NCBI GenBank assembly: GCA_963705515.1
Contig: CAVPJV010000008.1
Span: forward strand, 1,178,001-1,242,000
Source: Gaiellasilicea sp963705515
GTDB lineage: Bacteria > Actinomycetota > Thermoleophilia > Gaiellales > Gaiellaceae
Length of the DNA stretch: 64,000 bases
Direction: 5' to 3'
Shown here: piece after piece, positions 36,300 to 45,722 of the stretch
Position numbering within the stretch: the stretch's first letter is position 1
Layout: every line of letters starts with the position of its first letter
Made by a program: the position numbers and the translations under genes
The notes under the pieces: model-generated
The model's input: only the letters and a program-made list of their open reading frames with translations
Database searches by the model: none
What the model was told of the DNA's origin: nothing

Positions 36300-37345
36300 A
36301 CCCTCGGCCCGTTCCGGACGATGAACACCTGCGTCGCGGAGCCGCTGTTGCCGTGGCCGTCGGTCGCCGTGACGACGAGCTCGAAGATCCCGTTGCCGAG
36401 CCGGCGCGTGTCGAGCGGCGTCGATCCGAGCTTGTAGAGGTAGGTGCCGGGCACGCGCCAGGCGCGCTGCTCCACGAACGAGCACATGTTCTGCCGCGAG
36501 CCGCGCGCGTAGTAGCTCCAGAAGAGCCGGTCGGACGGGATCCTCCGGCGGACGTCGAACGCGACCTGCTCGCGGAGGACGGTGCGGCGGCCGGTGCTCA
36601 CACGCACGACGTGCCAGGTGATCCGCGCGGGCGCGACGGGGAGGTTCTGCCACTTCCCGGGGACCCGGAGGGCGGGCGTGTCGAACGCGTGCACGACCGG
36701 CGTGACCCGTCCCGAGAGCGCCTCGGGGTAGAGCTCCGCGTCCGACGTGCCTGCGCGGAACGAGATCGAGGCGACCTGCGGCTGCGTCGTGTCCGAGTAG
36801 GGCGTCAGGCGCCCGCCCGTGAGCGGGTTGACCGACCATCCGTTCTCGATCTGCGAGAAGTGCACGTGCTCGTAGTCCCTCATCACGCGGCCGAGCACCG
36901 TCTTGTAGGCCACGACGTGCTGACCCGGGCGGACGGCCACGACGAGGTGCCAGTACTGCGTGTTCATCCCGTCGCCGATCACACCGACGTTGCCCTTGCC
37001 GATCAGGCGCGCGGTGCCGGAGTGGACGGGGTAGACCGGAGTGCCGTCGGGGACGGCGATGTCGATCCCGAAGTGGAAGGTGAACGAGCCCCTGCCGTGC
37101 ATGACCGTGGCCTGCGTGGGCGGCCCGGCGAAGCTGATGCGAGGGTCTCCGTAGTTCGCCCGAACGGGGTGAGGCCGGTCGAACGGCTTCACCGGCCAGC
37201 CGTACGCTCCCGCTGCGCGGCGAGACGTCGCGGCTGCTGCCGTCGTGGTCGAGTCGAAGCCGCCGATGAGGACGAGCGAGGCGATCGCGAGGATCGCGGC
37301 GCCGGCGAGGCCGGCGAGGGTTGAGATGGGCTTCGTGGTCTTCAT
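36296..37345 (-). CDS. Exported M23-family (LytM) peptidase-like protein
   Basis: 349 aa. A signal peptide or anchor (LAGLAGAAILAIASLVLIGGF) leads to an M23 zinc-peptidase domain with the His and Asp ligands in FTFHFGIDIAVPDGTPV and the HxH motif in YEHVHFSQI; all three zinc ligands are present. The C-terminal 150 residues form an Ig-like beta domain (FELVVTATDGHGNSG). It probably trims peptidoglycan cross-links or acts as a wall-binding regulator. It is the first gene of an operon with the hydrolase and is divergent from the BTAD-SIR2 gene across 113 bp. Confidence 0.85.
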   Translation of the reverse strand: MKTTKPISTLAGLAGAAILAIASLVLIGGFDSTTTAAAATSRRAAGAYGWPVKPFDRPHPVRANYGDPRISFAGPPTQATVMHGRGSFTFHFGIDIAVPDGTPVYPVHSGTARLIGKGNVGVIGDGMNTQYWHLVVAVRPGQHVVAYKTVLGRVMRDYEHVHFSQIENGWSVNPLTGGRLTPYSDTTQPQVASISFRAGTSDAELYPEALSGRVTPVVHAFDTPALRVPGKWQNLPVAPARITWHVVRVSTGRRTVLREQVAFDVRRRIPSDRLFWSYYARGSRQNMCSFVEQRAWRVPGTYLYKLGSTPLDTRRLGNGIFELVVTATDGHGNSGSATQVFIVRNGPRV

Positions 37346-37458
37346 GAGACGAGCGTCGATCCCGGTCCAAACGGCCCTCTCATGCGGTCCTCACGGCCCA
37401 CTAACGGGATCGGCGCGGCCCTATCGGCGGCTCGTGAAGCCTGTTACAACCGTTGTGA

Positions 37459-39093
37459 ATGCTCGAATTCCGGATCCTCGGACCGCTCGAGATCGTCGAC
37501 GGAGGCGCCGACGTTCCGCTTTCCGGCCGGAACCAGCGTGCACTCGTCGCGCTCCTGCTCGTGCACGCGAACGAGGCGCTCTCGACGGATCGAATCGTCG
37601 ACCGGCTCTGGGGCGAGCACCCGCCGCGGACCGCGACGACGTCGCTCCAGAACACCGTCTCGCAGCTCAGGAAGCTGCTCGGACCGGGGCTGCTGCAGAC
37701 GCGCCCCAACGGCTACGCGCTCGAGATCGACGCGGGACAGCTCGATCTCGGCTGCTTCGAGGAGCTGCTCGACCGCGCCCGAGCGGCTGAGCCCGACGAG
37801 CGCGCGGTGCTGCTCCACGAGGCGCTGGCGCTCTGGCGCGGGCCGCCGTTCGCCGACCTCCAGTTCGAGACGTTCCTGCAGCAGGAGATCCAGCGGCTCG
37901 AGAGCCTCCGGCTGGCGGCGCTCGAGGAGCGGATTGCGGCCGACCTGGAGCTGCGCGCGGACGCCGAGCTCGTGGCCGAGGTCGAGGCGCTCGTCCGCGA
38001 GCACCCACTGCAGGAGCGGCTGCGCGCCCACCTGATGCTCGCGCTCTACCGCACCGGCAGGCAGGCGGACGCGCTCGAGGTCTACCACGACACCCGCCGC
38101 ACGCTCGTGGAGGAGCTCGGGATCGAGCCCGGCCCCGAGCTGCAGGCGCTCTACGGCTCGATCCTCCGACAGGAGCGGTCGCTCGTCAGCGCCCCGGCGC
38201 CGTCACTCGACGACCACTACGACGAGGTGATGCGGGCACTGTGCGCCGGTCGGCTCGTCCCCGTGCTCGGCCCCGGGGCGGCGCCGATCGGCGGCACGAA
38301 GCTGCTGCGGCTGCTCGGCGAGCGGTTCGACGTCGACGTCGACGGACATGGGCTGGCCTTCGTCACGCAGGCGATCGCGGCCCGGAACGGGATCGGGCCC
38401 CTCTACGACGAGCTGCACCGCGCGTACGCGAGCGAGCTGGAGCCGACGGCGCTGCACCGGTGGCTGGCCCGGCTGCCGGCGCTGCTGCGCGACCGCGGCC
38501 TGCCGCAGCAGCTGATCGTCTCGACCGGCTTCGACGCCGCGGTCGAGCACGCCTTCGCCGCGGCGGCGGAGCCGCTGGACGTCGTCCTCTACGTCGGCTC
38601 GGGGCGGTACCGGGGCAAGTTCCTTCACCTCGCGCCCGACGGCGGGGCGACCGTCGTCGACGAGCCGAACGCCTACGCCGGCCTTGCGTTGGACGAGCGC
38701 CCGGTGCTGCTGAAGATCCATGGCCACGTCGAGCCGGGCGAGACGCGGGAGCTCGAGAGCTTCGTCGTCCGCGAGGACGACCACATCGACTATCTCGTCG
38801 GCGGCGACGTCGCGGCGGTCGTCCCGGTGCAGCTCGCCGCGCGCCTCCGCCGCAGCCATCTGCTCTTCCTCGGCTACGCCGTCGAGGACTGGAGCCTGCG
38901 CGTCTTCGTCCGTCGCGTCTGGGGTGGCGACAGGCTGACGTACCGCTCCTGGGCGGTTCAGCCGGAGATCGACCCGATCGCCGCCGAGCTCTGGCGGGAG
39001 CGAGGCGTCGAGGCGTACGACGTCTCGCTCGACCTCTACGCCGAGCAGCTCGAGCGGCTGACCGCCGATGCTGCGGCGGAAGAGGTCGTATGA
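37459..39093 (+). CDS. SARP/BTAD regulator fused to a SIR2-like domain
   Basis: 544 aa. Residues 1-95 are an OmpR-type winged HTH (ALSTDRIVDRLWGEHPPRTA, TTSLQNTVSQLRKLLG), 96-245 a bacterial transcriptional activator (BTAD) helical domain (EHPLQERLRAHLMLALYRTG, ALEVYHDTRRTLVEELGIEP), and about 258-530 a SIR2-like NAD-binding domain: RLVPVLGPGAAPIGG, VSTGFDAAVEHAF, LLKIHGHV and LLFLGYAVEDWSLR. The candidate catalytic His421 is kept, but Gly357 stands where the sirtuin T-x-N-[YI]-D motif has Asn, so NAD hydrolysis may be weak or absent. The stop overlaps the start of a nSTAND-WD40 gene (ATGA). The fusion could couple NAD-metabolite sensing to transcription. Confidence 0.88.
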   Translation: MLEFRILGPLEIVDGGADVPLSGRNQRALVALLLVHANEALSTDRIVDRLWGEHPPRTATTSLQNTVSQLRKLLGPGLLQTRPNGYALEIDAGQLDLGCFEELLDRARAAEPDERAVLLHEALALWRGPPFADLQFETFLQQEIQRLESLRLAALEERIAADLELRADAELVAEVEALVREHPLQERLRAHLMLALYRTGRQADALEVYHDTRRTLVEELGIEPGPELQALYGSILRQERSLVSAPAPSLDDHYDEVMRALCAGRLVPVLGPGAAPIGGTKLLRLLGERFDVDVDGHGLAFVTQAIAARNGIGPLYDELHRAYASELEPTALHRWLARLPALLRDRGLPQQLIVSTGFDAAVEHAFAAAAEPLDVVLYVGSGRYRGKFLHLAPDGGATVVDEPNAYAGLALDERPVLLKIHGHVEPGETRELESFVVREDDHIDYLVGGDVAAVVPVQLAARLRRSHLLFLGYAVEDWSLRVFVRRVWGGDRLTYRSWAVQPEIDPIAAELWRERGVEAYDVSLDLYAEQLERLTADAAAEEVV

Positions 39094-41942
39094 CGCTGCC
39101 GCGCTCGCCGTTCATGGGCCTCGCCGCGTTCGGCGACTCGGAGTACGACCGCCTGCTGTTCTTCGGTCGCGAGCGCGAGTCGGAGCTCGTCGCCGCGAAC
39201 ATGATGGCCTCGCGCTTGACGGTGCTCTACGGCCCCAGCGGCGTCGGGAAGACCTCGCTGCTGCGCGCCGGCGTCGCGCGTCGCCTCCGGGCGCTCGTCC
39301 CCGCGGGCGCGGTCGGCGCCGACTCGACCCTCGTCGCGATCGTCGACAGCTGGCGGGACGATCCCGTCGGAGCCGTGGCAACCGCGGCCGGGGCGCGCAC
39401 CGACGTGCCGCTCCCCGACGCGCTCGCGGAGCGCGCGCTCGAGCTCGGCGAGCTCTACCTCGTGCTCGACCAGATGGAGGAGTACGTGCTCTACCACGGC
39501 CGGGACGGCGGGCCGCTCGCGGACGAGCTCGAGGAGCTGCTGACGCGCCGAGACCTGCCGGTGCACGTCCTCCTAGGCGTCCGCGACGACGCGCTCGCCG
39601 ACCTCGACACGTTCAAGCGCCGTGTCCCCGGGCTGTTCGGAAACGTCCTCCGGCTCGACCACCTGACCCGGGCGGCCGCGCGCACTGCGATCGAGGGGCC
39701 GCTCCGGGTCTACGGTGAGCTCGGCGGCCCGGCCGTGACCGCCGAGCCGGAGCTCGTCGAGGCGGTGCTGGAGCAGGTGGGCGCGGGGCGGATCGAGCAG
39801 GGGCTGACGGGCAGGGCGATCCTCGACGACGATCGGCAGGCGCGGCGAGTCGAGGCGCCCTATCTCCAGCTCGTGCTCGAGCGGCTGTGGGAGGTCGAGC
39901 GCGAGCGCGGATCGAGTGTTCTCCGCGCCGCCACGCTGGAAGAGCTCGGAGGAGCCGACCGCATCGTCGAGGAGCATCTCGAGCGGGCGCTCGCCGGCGG
40001 TGATGCGGGCTCGCGCGACCTCGTGGCGGAGCTCTTCAACTACCTGGTGACGCCGTCCGGGACGAAGATCGCCTACGCGGTCGAGGACCTCGCGCGGTAC
40101 GCGAAGGAGGATCCGGCGCGCCTCGAGCCGGTGCTCGCCGACCTCGCCGCCGGCCGCATCCTGCGCCGCGTCCCCGGGCGTGCCGGCGGCCCGCCGCGCT
40201 ACGAGATCTTCCACGACGTGCTCGCGCCGCCGATCCTGGCGTGGCGCGCCCGACACGAGGCCGAGCGAGCGCTCGAGCGCGAGCGCGCGGCGGCGCGCCG
40301 GCGTCACCGGCGGATAGCCGCCGTTGCGGCGGCGGCGCTGGTCGCGTTCGCGGCCACGACGGCACTCGCGCTCTGGGCGCTCTCGCAGCGGGCCGACGCG
40401 CGGGAGAAGGCGGCGGCGGCGGAGGCCGGGGAACGGCTCGCCCGGGCACGCCAGCTCCAGGCGAGCGCCCTGCTCGCGCTGGTAAGCGACCCCGAGCGCG
40501 GCGTCGCGCTCGCGCTCGAGGCGGCGCGCCTCGCCCCGTCGGCGTCGACCGAGGACGTGCTGCGTCGGGCCATGCGCGAGTCCCGCGTGCGGACGGTGGC
40601 GCGGCTCCGCGCGCCGGTCACGGATCTTTCGGCCCTACCGGACGGCACGCTCGCCGCGGTGACGGAGAAAGGCGGGATCCGGCTCGTCGACGGCGGGAAG
40701 CCCGGTCGCGTCGTCGTCGCTCCGCGGCGCGGTGCGCAGAGCTGGCTCGCGGGCCGCAACGCGCTCACGCTGCGTGGCACGCGGTTGACGGTGCGCCGGC
40801 TCCCGGGCGGGGAGGTCGTCGCGACGGTGCCCGTGCCCGCCGGCACGCGTTACGTGGCCGCCGGCCCGGGCCTGCGACGCTTCGTCGCTGCGGGGCGCCG
40901 GGAGGCGAGCGTGATCGACCGGGAGGGCCGGGAGCTGGCGCGGCTTGCGCATCCCGCGCGGGTCCAGCGGGCGGCGTTCAGCCCGAACGGGCTGCTGATC
41001 GCGACCGCCGGCGCGGACGGCGACGCGCTCGTCTGGGAGGGGAACGGCCGCCTTCACAAGGCATTCCGCGGCAGGGACGACAGCGAGATCCTCGACGTCG
41101 GCTTCAGCGGGCTCTCGCGGCTGCTCGTCACCGCGGGGAGCGACGGCACCGCGCGCGTCTACAACCTCCGGACGGGCAACCGCGTCTCGACCATGCCGCT
41201 GCACGTGCAACAGGTGCGCCGCGCGAGCTTCGGCGCGAACGAGGATGCGGTGCTGACTGCGAGCCGCGACAAGACCGCGCGGACGTGGAAGGTCGACACC
41301 GGCGCCCCGCGGGCCGTGTTCGCGGGGCACGAGGACACGGTCACCGCGGCCGTGCTGCTTCCCGGCGACCGGCTCGCGACCGCGAGCGACGACGGGACCG
41401 TGCGGACATGGCTGGCGCAGCTGCAGCCGCCGCTACGGCCCGCGCCGTCGCTGCCCGCGCCGCGTCCCACACGCGACCCGCGCGCGACGATCCGGGGCGA
41501 CACGGTCGTCCTCGACGGCGTCGAGCTGAAGGGCCACCGGCACGAGGTCCTCTCGGTCGAGGTGTCGCGCGACGGCAGACGCGTCGTCACTGCGGCCAGG
41601 GACGGCGACGCGCGCATCTGGGACGCGCGCACGGGCGAGACGTTGCACGTCCTGCGCGGGCACTTCGGCACCGTCTTCGACGCCTCCTTCAGCCCGGACG
41701 GTCGCTGGGTCGTCACGGCAGGTCCCGCCACGGCAGGCCTCTGGGACGCCACGACCGGCGAGCGTGTCTACTTCCTCCAGGGGCATCGCGGCCCGCTCCG
41801 AGCGGCGGCGTTCGACTCGCCGACGCGCATCGTCACGAGCGGAGCCGACGGCGTGCGGAGCTTCGTCTGCGAGACGTGCAGCGGGCGCGACGCGCTCATG
41901 CGGCTCGCCGAGAGGCGCCTGCGGGAGACCGGTTCCGGCTAG
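39090..41942 (+). CDS. nSTAND-type NTPase, membrane-anchored WD40 protein
   Basis: 950 aa. It opens with the nSTAND1 entry motif SPFMGLAAFGDSEYDRLLFFGRE, then Walker A GPSGVGKTSLLRAG (48-61), Walker B-like LYLVLDQMEEYV and a helical arm to about residue 400. One TM helix (IAAVAAAALVAFAATTALALWAL, from about residue 410) precedes a coiled segment with 'VSDPERGVALALEAARLAP'. About a dozen degenerate WD40 repeats follow, and the end is SFVCETC plus an Arg-rich helix. STAND proteins oligomerise on NTP binding after recognising a trigger. It is coupled by ATGA to the BTAD-SIR2 gene, so the two are probably sensor and effector/regulator. Confidence 0.9.
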   Translation: MTLPRSPFMGLAAFGDSEYDRLLFFGRERESELVAANMMASRLTVLYGPSGVGKTSLLRAGVARRLRALVPAGAVGADSTLVAIVDSWRDDPVGAVATAAGARTDVPLPDALAERALELGELYLVLDQMEEYVLYHGRDGGPLADELEELLTRRDLPVHVLLGVRDDALADLDTFKRRVPGLFGNVLRLDHLTRAAARTAIEGPLRVYGELGGPAVTAEPELVEAVLEQVGAGRIEQGLTGRAILDDDRQARRVEAPYLQLVLERLWEVERERGSSVLRAATLEELGGADRIVEEHLERALAGGDAGSRDLVAELFNYLVTPSGTKIAYAVEDLARYAKEDPARLEPVLADLAAGRILRRVPGRAGGPPRYEIFHDVLAPPILAWRARHEAERALERERAAARRRHRRIAAVAAAALVAFAATTALALWALSQRADAREKAAAAEAGERLARARQLQASALLALVSDPERGVALALEAARLAPSASTEDVLRRAMRESRVRTVARLRAPVTDLSALPDGTLAAVTEKGGIRLVDGGKPGRVVVAPRRGAQSWLAGRNALTLRGTRLTVRRLPGGEVVATVPVPAGTRYVAAGPGLRRFVAAGRREASVIDREGRELARLAHPARVQRAAFSPNGLLIATAGADGDALVWEGNGRLHKAFRGRDDSEILDVGFSGLSRLLVTAGSDGTARVYNLRTGNRVSTMPLHVQQVRRASFGANEDAVLTASRDKTARTWKVDTGAPRAVFAGHEDTVTAAVLLPGDRLATASDDGTVRTWLAQLQPPLRPAPSLPAPRPTRDPRATIRGDTVVLDGVELKGHRHEVLSVEVSRDGRRVVTAARDGDARIWDARTGETLHVLRGHFGTVFDASFSPDGRWVVTAGPATAGLWDATTGERVYFLQGHRGPLRAAAFDSPTRIVTSGADGVRSFVCETCSGRDALMRLAERRLRETGSG

Positions 41943-43573
41943 CCGGTCGTCATGTGCCGCCAGAGGTTGTCGAGCATCCGCCACACCGGCTGGAAGGTGA
42001 GCGAGCCGCCGAAATCGAGGGCCCCCGCCGAGAAGACGCGCGCGCCCTGCTCGGTCTCGTAGTAGGCCATCTCGCCGGTCAGGCCGGGGCCGAACAGGTC
42101 CGGGATCCGGGCCAGCACTTTCGTCCCGGGCGGCGAGAACGGCGTCGTCGAGTCGATCTCGATTCCGTAGCCGCCCACCATCTCGCCCAGCGTGCCACCG
42201 TTCTGGAGCCCGGTGCCGGCGAAGAGCCACGGCGCCGCTGCGGTGTCGACGATCTGGTACGAGCCCTGCTTCGTGCCGTTGTCGTTCGCGCGGTACTGCA
42301 CGCCGAGGAGCGCCGACTCGGGCCGGCCGAGCTCGCGCCAGAGCTTCACGCGCCGCATCCACTGCCCGTTCTTCTCCACCTTCCAGAAGAAGTTGTTCGC
42401 CGAGAGGAAGATCAGGCGGCCGCCGAGGTCGCGGAAGCGCTGCACGACGTCGTATGCATGCTCGGTGACGTACTCGGTGTGCCCGGGGAAGACGACCAGG
42501 TCGTAGAGCCGGCGCAGCTCGTCACCGTTCGGGAACGCCTCGAGGTCGTCCTCGGCGAGCACGTCCGGCGTGCGGCCCGTTCCGCGCAGGAACTTGAGGA
42601 AGGGAACGTCTGAGCGACGGAACCAGGGCGGCGTGCCGCGCTGCCGATAGGGCCGCGTCAGGCGCACGGGGGGATTGCCGCCCGCGTACCACGTATCCCC
42701 CCAGCCGTCGCCGTCGGAGTCGTCGAAGTTGTAGGCCTGCCAGGTGTTCGTCGGCATCACCACCGCCTCGCGCACAGTGCCGAGCGTCGCGGGGCGGAGG
42801 ATCAGCGGAGCGAAGCCGACTCGCCCGTCTTCCGTCGTCAGCTTGGCGGCGTAGACGCCGCTGACCCATGCCCCCGGCGCGAGCGTGACCGTGTGCGGCC
42901 CGGAGCGCTTGCGCTTCCACCCGAACGAGAGCAGCGGGCCGATCGGCTGGCCGCGCATCTCGTCGACGCGATCGGTGTACTCGGATTCGGTGCCGCAGGC
43001 GAGAAACTGGACGGTGATGCGCTCGCAGTCGGCGGTCACCGTGAGCTTGGCCGGCTCGAGCGGCATGTAGCTGCGCTTCTCGAAGGCGGCCTCCACGCCG
43101 AGGACGCGGACGACCGGGGCGATCGACCGCTCCGGCGCCCCCGGCCGGGTGCCGCCGTAGGACTTGCGGTTCCCGCGGCCGTCGTCGACGGTCAGCCGCA
43201 TCACGTAGGTGCCGACAGCGACCTTCTCGTCGGGCTTCCACCAGATGCGGTGAGCGCCCTGCTGCAGCCGCAGCTCGGTCTGCCAGACCGTCGTCCGGCG
43301 GCGGAGGGCTGTTCGCACGGCCTCGAGCCGGACGGTGGCCGGCCGGTCGAGCGCGAAGCGGATCGACGCTCGGTCGCGGCCCTTGACACCGGGGCTGACG
43401 CTCGCGAAGAGCCGCCGGTCGCCGCTGTAGCGCCGGCCGATGTTCCGAACCGAGAGGCGCGCCAGCGACGGCGCGCGCAGCCGCGCCAGGGCGACATTGG
43501 GCTTGACCAGGAGCGCTCCAGCCGCGAGCGCTGCCAGCTCGAGCAGGCGAGTTCGTGTGACGGCGGGGATCAC
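41939..43573 (-). CDS. Exported N,N-dimethylformamidase-like protein (copy 2)
   Basis: 544 aa, paralogue of the protein encoded at 33515-35392 but lacking its extra FlgD-like module at the front. A signal peptide (LLELAALAAGALLVKPNVALA) is followed by an Ig-like region and the same large domain: VVMPTNTWQAYNFDDSDGDG, DLVVFPGHTEYVTEHAYDVV, FLSANNFFWKVEKNG, GVQYRANDNG and ALDFGGSLTFQPVWRM. GTG 43573 is preceded at 9 nt by TACGAT, exactly as in copy 1. Its stop shares CTAG with the convergent nSTAND-WD40 gene. The substrate is unknown; amide hydrolysis is only a family-based guess. Confidence 0.85.
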   Translation of the reverse strand: MIPAVTRTRLLELAALAAGALLVKPNVALARLRAPSLARLSVRNIGRRYSGDRRLFASVSPGVKGRDRASIRFALDRPATVRLEAVRTALRRRTTVWQTELRLQQGAHRIWWKPDEKVAVGTYVMRLTVDDGRGNRKSYGGTRPGAPERSIAPVVRVLGVEAAFEKRSYMPLEPAKLTVTADCERITVQFLACGTESEYTDRVDEMRGQPIGPLLSFGWKRKRSGPHTVTLAPGAWVSGVYAAKLTTEDGRVGFAPLILRPATLGTVREAVVMPTNTWQAYNFDDSDGDGWGDTWYAGGNPPVRLTRPYRQRGTPPWFRRSDVPFLKFLRGTGRTPDVLAEDDLEAFPNGDELRRLYDLVVFPGHTEYVTEHAYDVVQRFRDLGGRLIFLSANNFFWKVEKNGQWMRRVKLWRELGRPESALLGVQYRANDNGTKQGSYQIVDTAAAPWLFAGTGLQNGGTLGEMVGGYGIEIDSTTPFSPPGTKVLARIPDLFGPGLTGEMAYYETEQGARVFSAGALDFGGSLTFQPVWRMLDNLWRHMTTG

Positions 43574-43701
43574 GCGGGCCGCATCGTAGACGTCGCGCGA
43601 GACGGACGGGTCCGCTCGAGCCAGTGCGCTACTCGAGCGCGTTCGTGGTCGAGGACCGCGGCTCCGGTTGGGCGATTGCCACGGGCTAGGCTGTTACCCG
43701 G

Positions 43702-45711
43702 ATGGCAGAACTCAAGACATCCGCCGGCTACGTCCCCACCGGCGACCAGCCGCGCGCGGTCGAGGAGCTCTCGCGCTCTCTCCAGGCGGGCGAGCGCTAC
43801 CAGACGCTGCTCGGCGCGACCGGCACGGGCAAGACCGCGACGATGGCCTGGATCATCGAGCAGACGCAGAAGCCGGCGCTCGTGATCGCCCACAACAAGA
43901 CGCTGGCCGCGCAGCTCTGCAACGAGTTCCGCGAGTTCTTCCCGGCGAACGCCGTCGAGTACTTCGTCTCCTACTACGACTACTACCAGCCGGAGGCGTA
44001 CGTCCCGCAGGCCGACCTTTACATCGAGAAGGACTCGTCCCGGAACGACGACATCGACCGGCTCCGCCACGCCGCCACGTCGAACCTGCTCTCGCGCCGC
44101 GACACCGTGATCGTCGCGTCCGTCTCGTGCATCTACGGCCTCGGCTCGCCGGAGGAGTACGAGAAGCGCGTCGTTTTCCTCACCGTCGGCGAGGAGACCG
44201 ATCGCGACGTGATGCTCCGGAAGCTGATCGACATCCAGTACGTCCGCAACGACACGCTGCTGGGCCGCGGGCGCTTCCGGGTCAAGGGCGACGTGATCGA
44301 GATTCAGCCGGCGTACTCCGAGACCGCCTATCGCGTCTCGATGTTCGGCGACGAGGTCGAGCAGATCACCCACTTCGACCCGCTCACCGGCGAGGTCTTC
44401 GCGAAGCTCGACACGGTCACCGTCTTCCCGGCGACGCAGTACGTCACCTCGAAGCCGACGATCGAGCGCGCGCAGGACGAGATCAAGCACGAGCTCGAGC
44501 AGCAGGTGTCGCTGTTCGAGAACCAGGGGCGGATGCTCGAGGCGCACCGGATCCGCCAGCGCACGGAGTACGACCTCGAGATGATGCGCGAGCTCGGCTT
44601 CTGCAACGGGATCGAGAACTACTCGCGGATCCTCGACGGGCGGCCCGCGGGCTCGGCGCCGCACACGCTGCTCGACTACTTCCCCTCCGACTACATCGTC
44701 TTCGTCGACGAGTCGCACCAGACGATCCCGCAGATCGGCGGCATGTACGAGGGCGACCGCTCGCGGAAGCAGACGCTGGTCGACCACGGCTTCCGGCTCC
44801 CGTCCGCACTCGACAACCGGCCGCTCCGCTTCGACGAGTTCCTCGACAAGGTCAACCAGCTCGTCTTCGTCTCGGCGACGCCCGGCCCGTTCGAGCTGCG
44901 CCACTCGCAGGTCGTCGCCGAGCAGCTGATCCGGCCGACGTACCTCGTCGACCCCGAGGTCGAGCTGCGGCCGACGAAGAACCAGATCGACGACCTCCTG
45001 AACGAGATCCGCCGCCGCGAGGAGGCGGGCGAGCGCGTGCTCGTGACGACGCTGACGAAGAAGATGTCCGAGGACCTGACCGACTACCTGCTCGAGGCCG
45101 GGGTCCGCGCGCGCTACCTCCACTCGGAGATCGACACGCTCGAGCGGATCCAGATCATCCGCGAGCTGCGGCTGGGGGAGTATGACGTCCTCGTCGGGAT
45201 CAACCTGCTCCGCGAGGGCCTCGACCTGCCCGAGGTCTCGCTCGTCGCGATCCTCGACGCCGACAAGGAGGGCTTCCTCCGCGGCAAGACGGCGCTCGTG
45301 CAGACGATCGGCCGCGCCGCGCGCAACGTCAACGGCCGCGTCCTGCTCTACGCGGACAAGATGACCGAGGCGATCAAGGGCGCGATGGAGGAGACCGAGC
45401 GCCGCCGCGCGATCCAGCTCGCCTACAACGAGGAGCACGGGACGACGCCGCTCTCGATCACGAAGGGCGTCAGCGACATCGCGGAGTTCCTGTCGCTCGA
45501 GAACCCGAACGTGCCGGGGAGGCGCCGCCGTGGCGGCAAATCCGATGTCGAGGGTCTCTCCCGCGAGGAGCTGGAGAAGCTCGCCGTCACGCTCGAGGAG
45601 GAGATGTTCGTCGCCGCGGAGGAGCTGCGCTTCGAGTACGCCGCGAAGCTGCGCGACGAGATCAAGGAGCTGCGGCGCGAGCTCGCCGCGCTCGCCGAGC
45701 CCGTCAGCTAG
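43702..45711 (+). CDS. uvrB: Excinuclease ABC subunit B
   Basis: 669 aa DNA-damage helicase-like subunit of UvrABC. Motifs are TLLGATGTGKTATMAW (Walker A), the beta-hairpin YYDYYQPEAYVPQADLYIEKD, VFVDESHQTIPQI (DExH), LVGINLLREGLDLPEVSLV, QTIGRAARNVNGRV (motif VI) and a C-terminal UVR motif (EEMFVAAEELRFEYAAKLRDE). ATG 43702 is preceded 9 nt upstream by TAGGCT. No LexA-type box is seen here, in contrast to uvrA at 49858. It is followed 11 bp later by a DUF2277 gene with a good AGGAG site. Confidence 0.97.
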   Translation: MAELKTSAGYVPTGDQPRAVEELSRSLQAGERYQTLLGATGTGKTATMAWIIEQTQKPALVIAHNKTLAAQLCNEFREFFPANAVEYFVSYYDYYQPEAYVPQADLYIEKDSSRNDDIDRLRHAATSNLLSRRDTVIVASVSCIYGLGSPEEYEKRVVFLTVGEETDRDVMLRKLIDIQYVRNDTLLGRGRFRVKGDVIEIQPAYSETAYRVSMFGDEVEQITHFDPLTGEVFAKLDTVTVFPATQYVTSKPTIERAQDEIKHELEQQVSLFENQGRMLEAHRIRQRTEYDLEMMRELGFCNGIENYSRILDGRPAGSAPHTLLDYFPSDYIVFVDESHQTIPQIGGMYEGDRSRKQTLVDHGFRLPSALDNRPLRFDEFLDKVNQLVFVSATPGPFELRHSQVVAEQLIRPTYLVDPEVELRPTKNQIDDLLNEIRRREEAGERVLVTTLTKKMSEDLTDYLLEAGVRARYLHSEIDTLERIQIIRELRLGEYDVLVGINLLREGLDLPEVSLVAILDADKEGFLRGKTALVQTIGRAARNVNGRVLLYADKMTEAIKGAMEETERRRAIQLAYNEEHGTTPLSITKGVSDIAEFLSLENPNVPGRRRRGGKSDVEGLSREELEKLAVTLEEEMFVAAEELRFEYAAKLRDEIKELRRELAALAEPVS

Positions 45712-45722
45712 GAGGAGACGCC

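Noticed and set aside
43622..43640. LexA box upstream of uvrB
   Set aside because: CGAGCGCGTTCG has the wrong spacing (10 instead of 12 in the GAAC-N4-GTTC core) and a mismatch.
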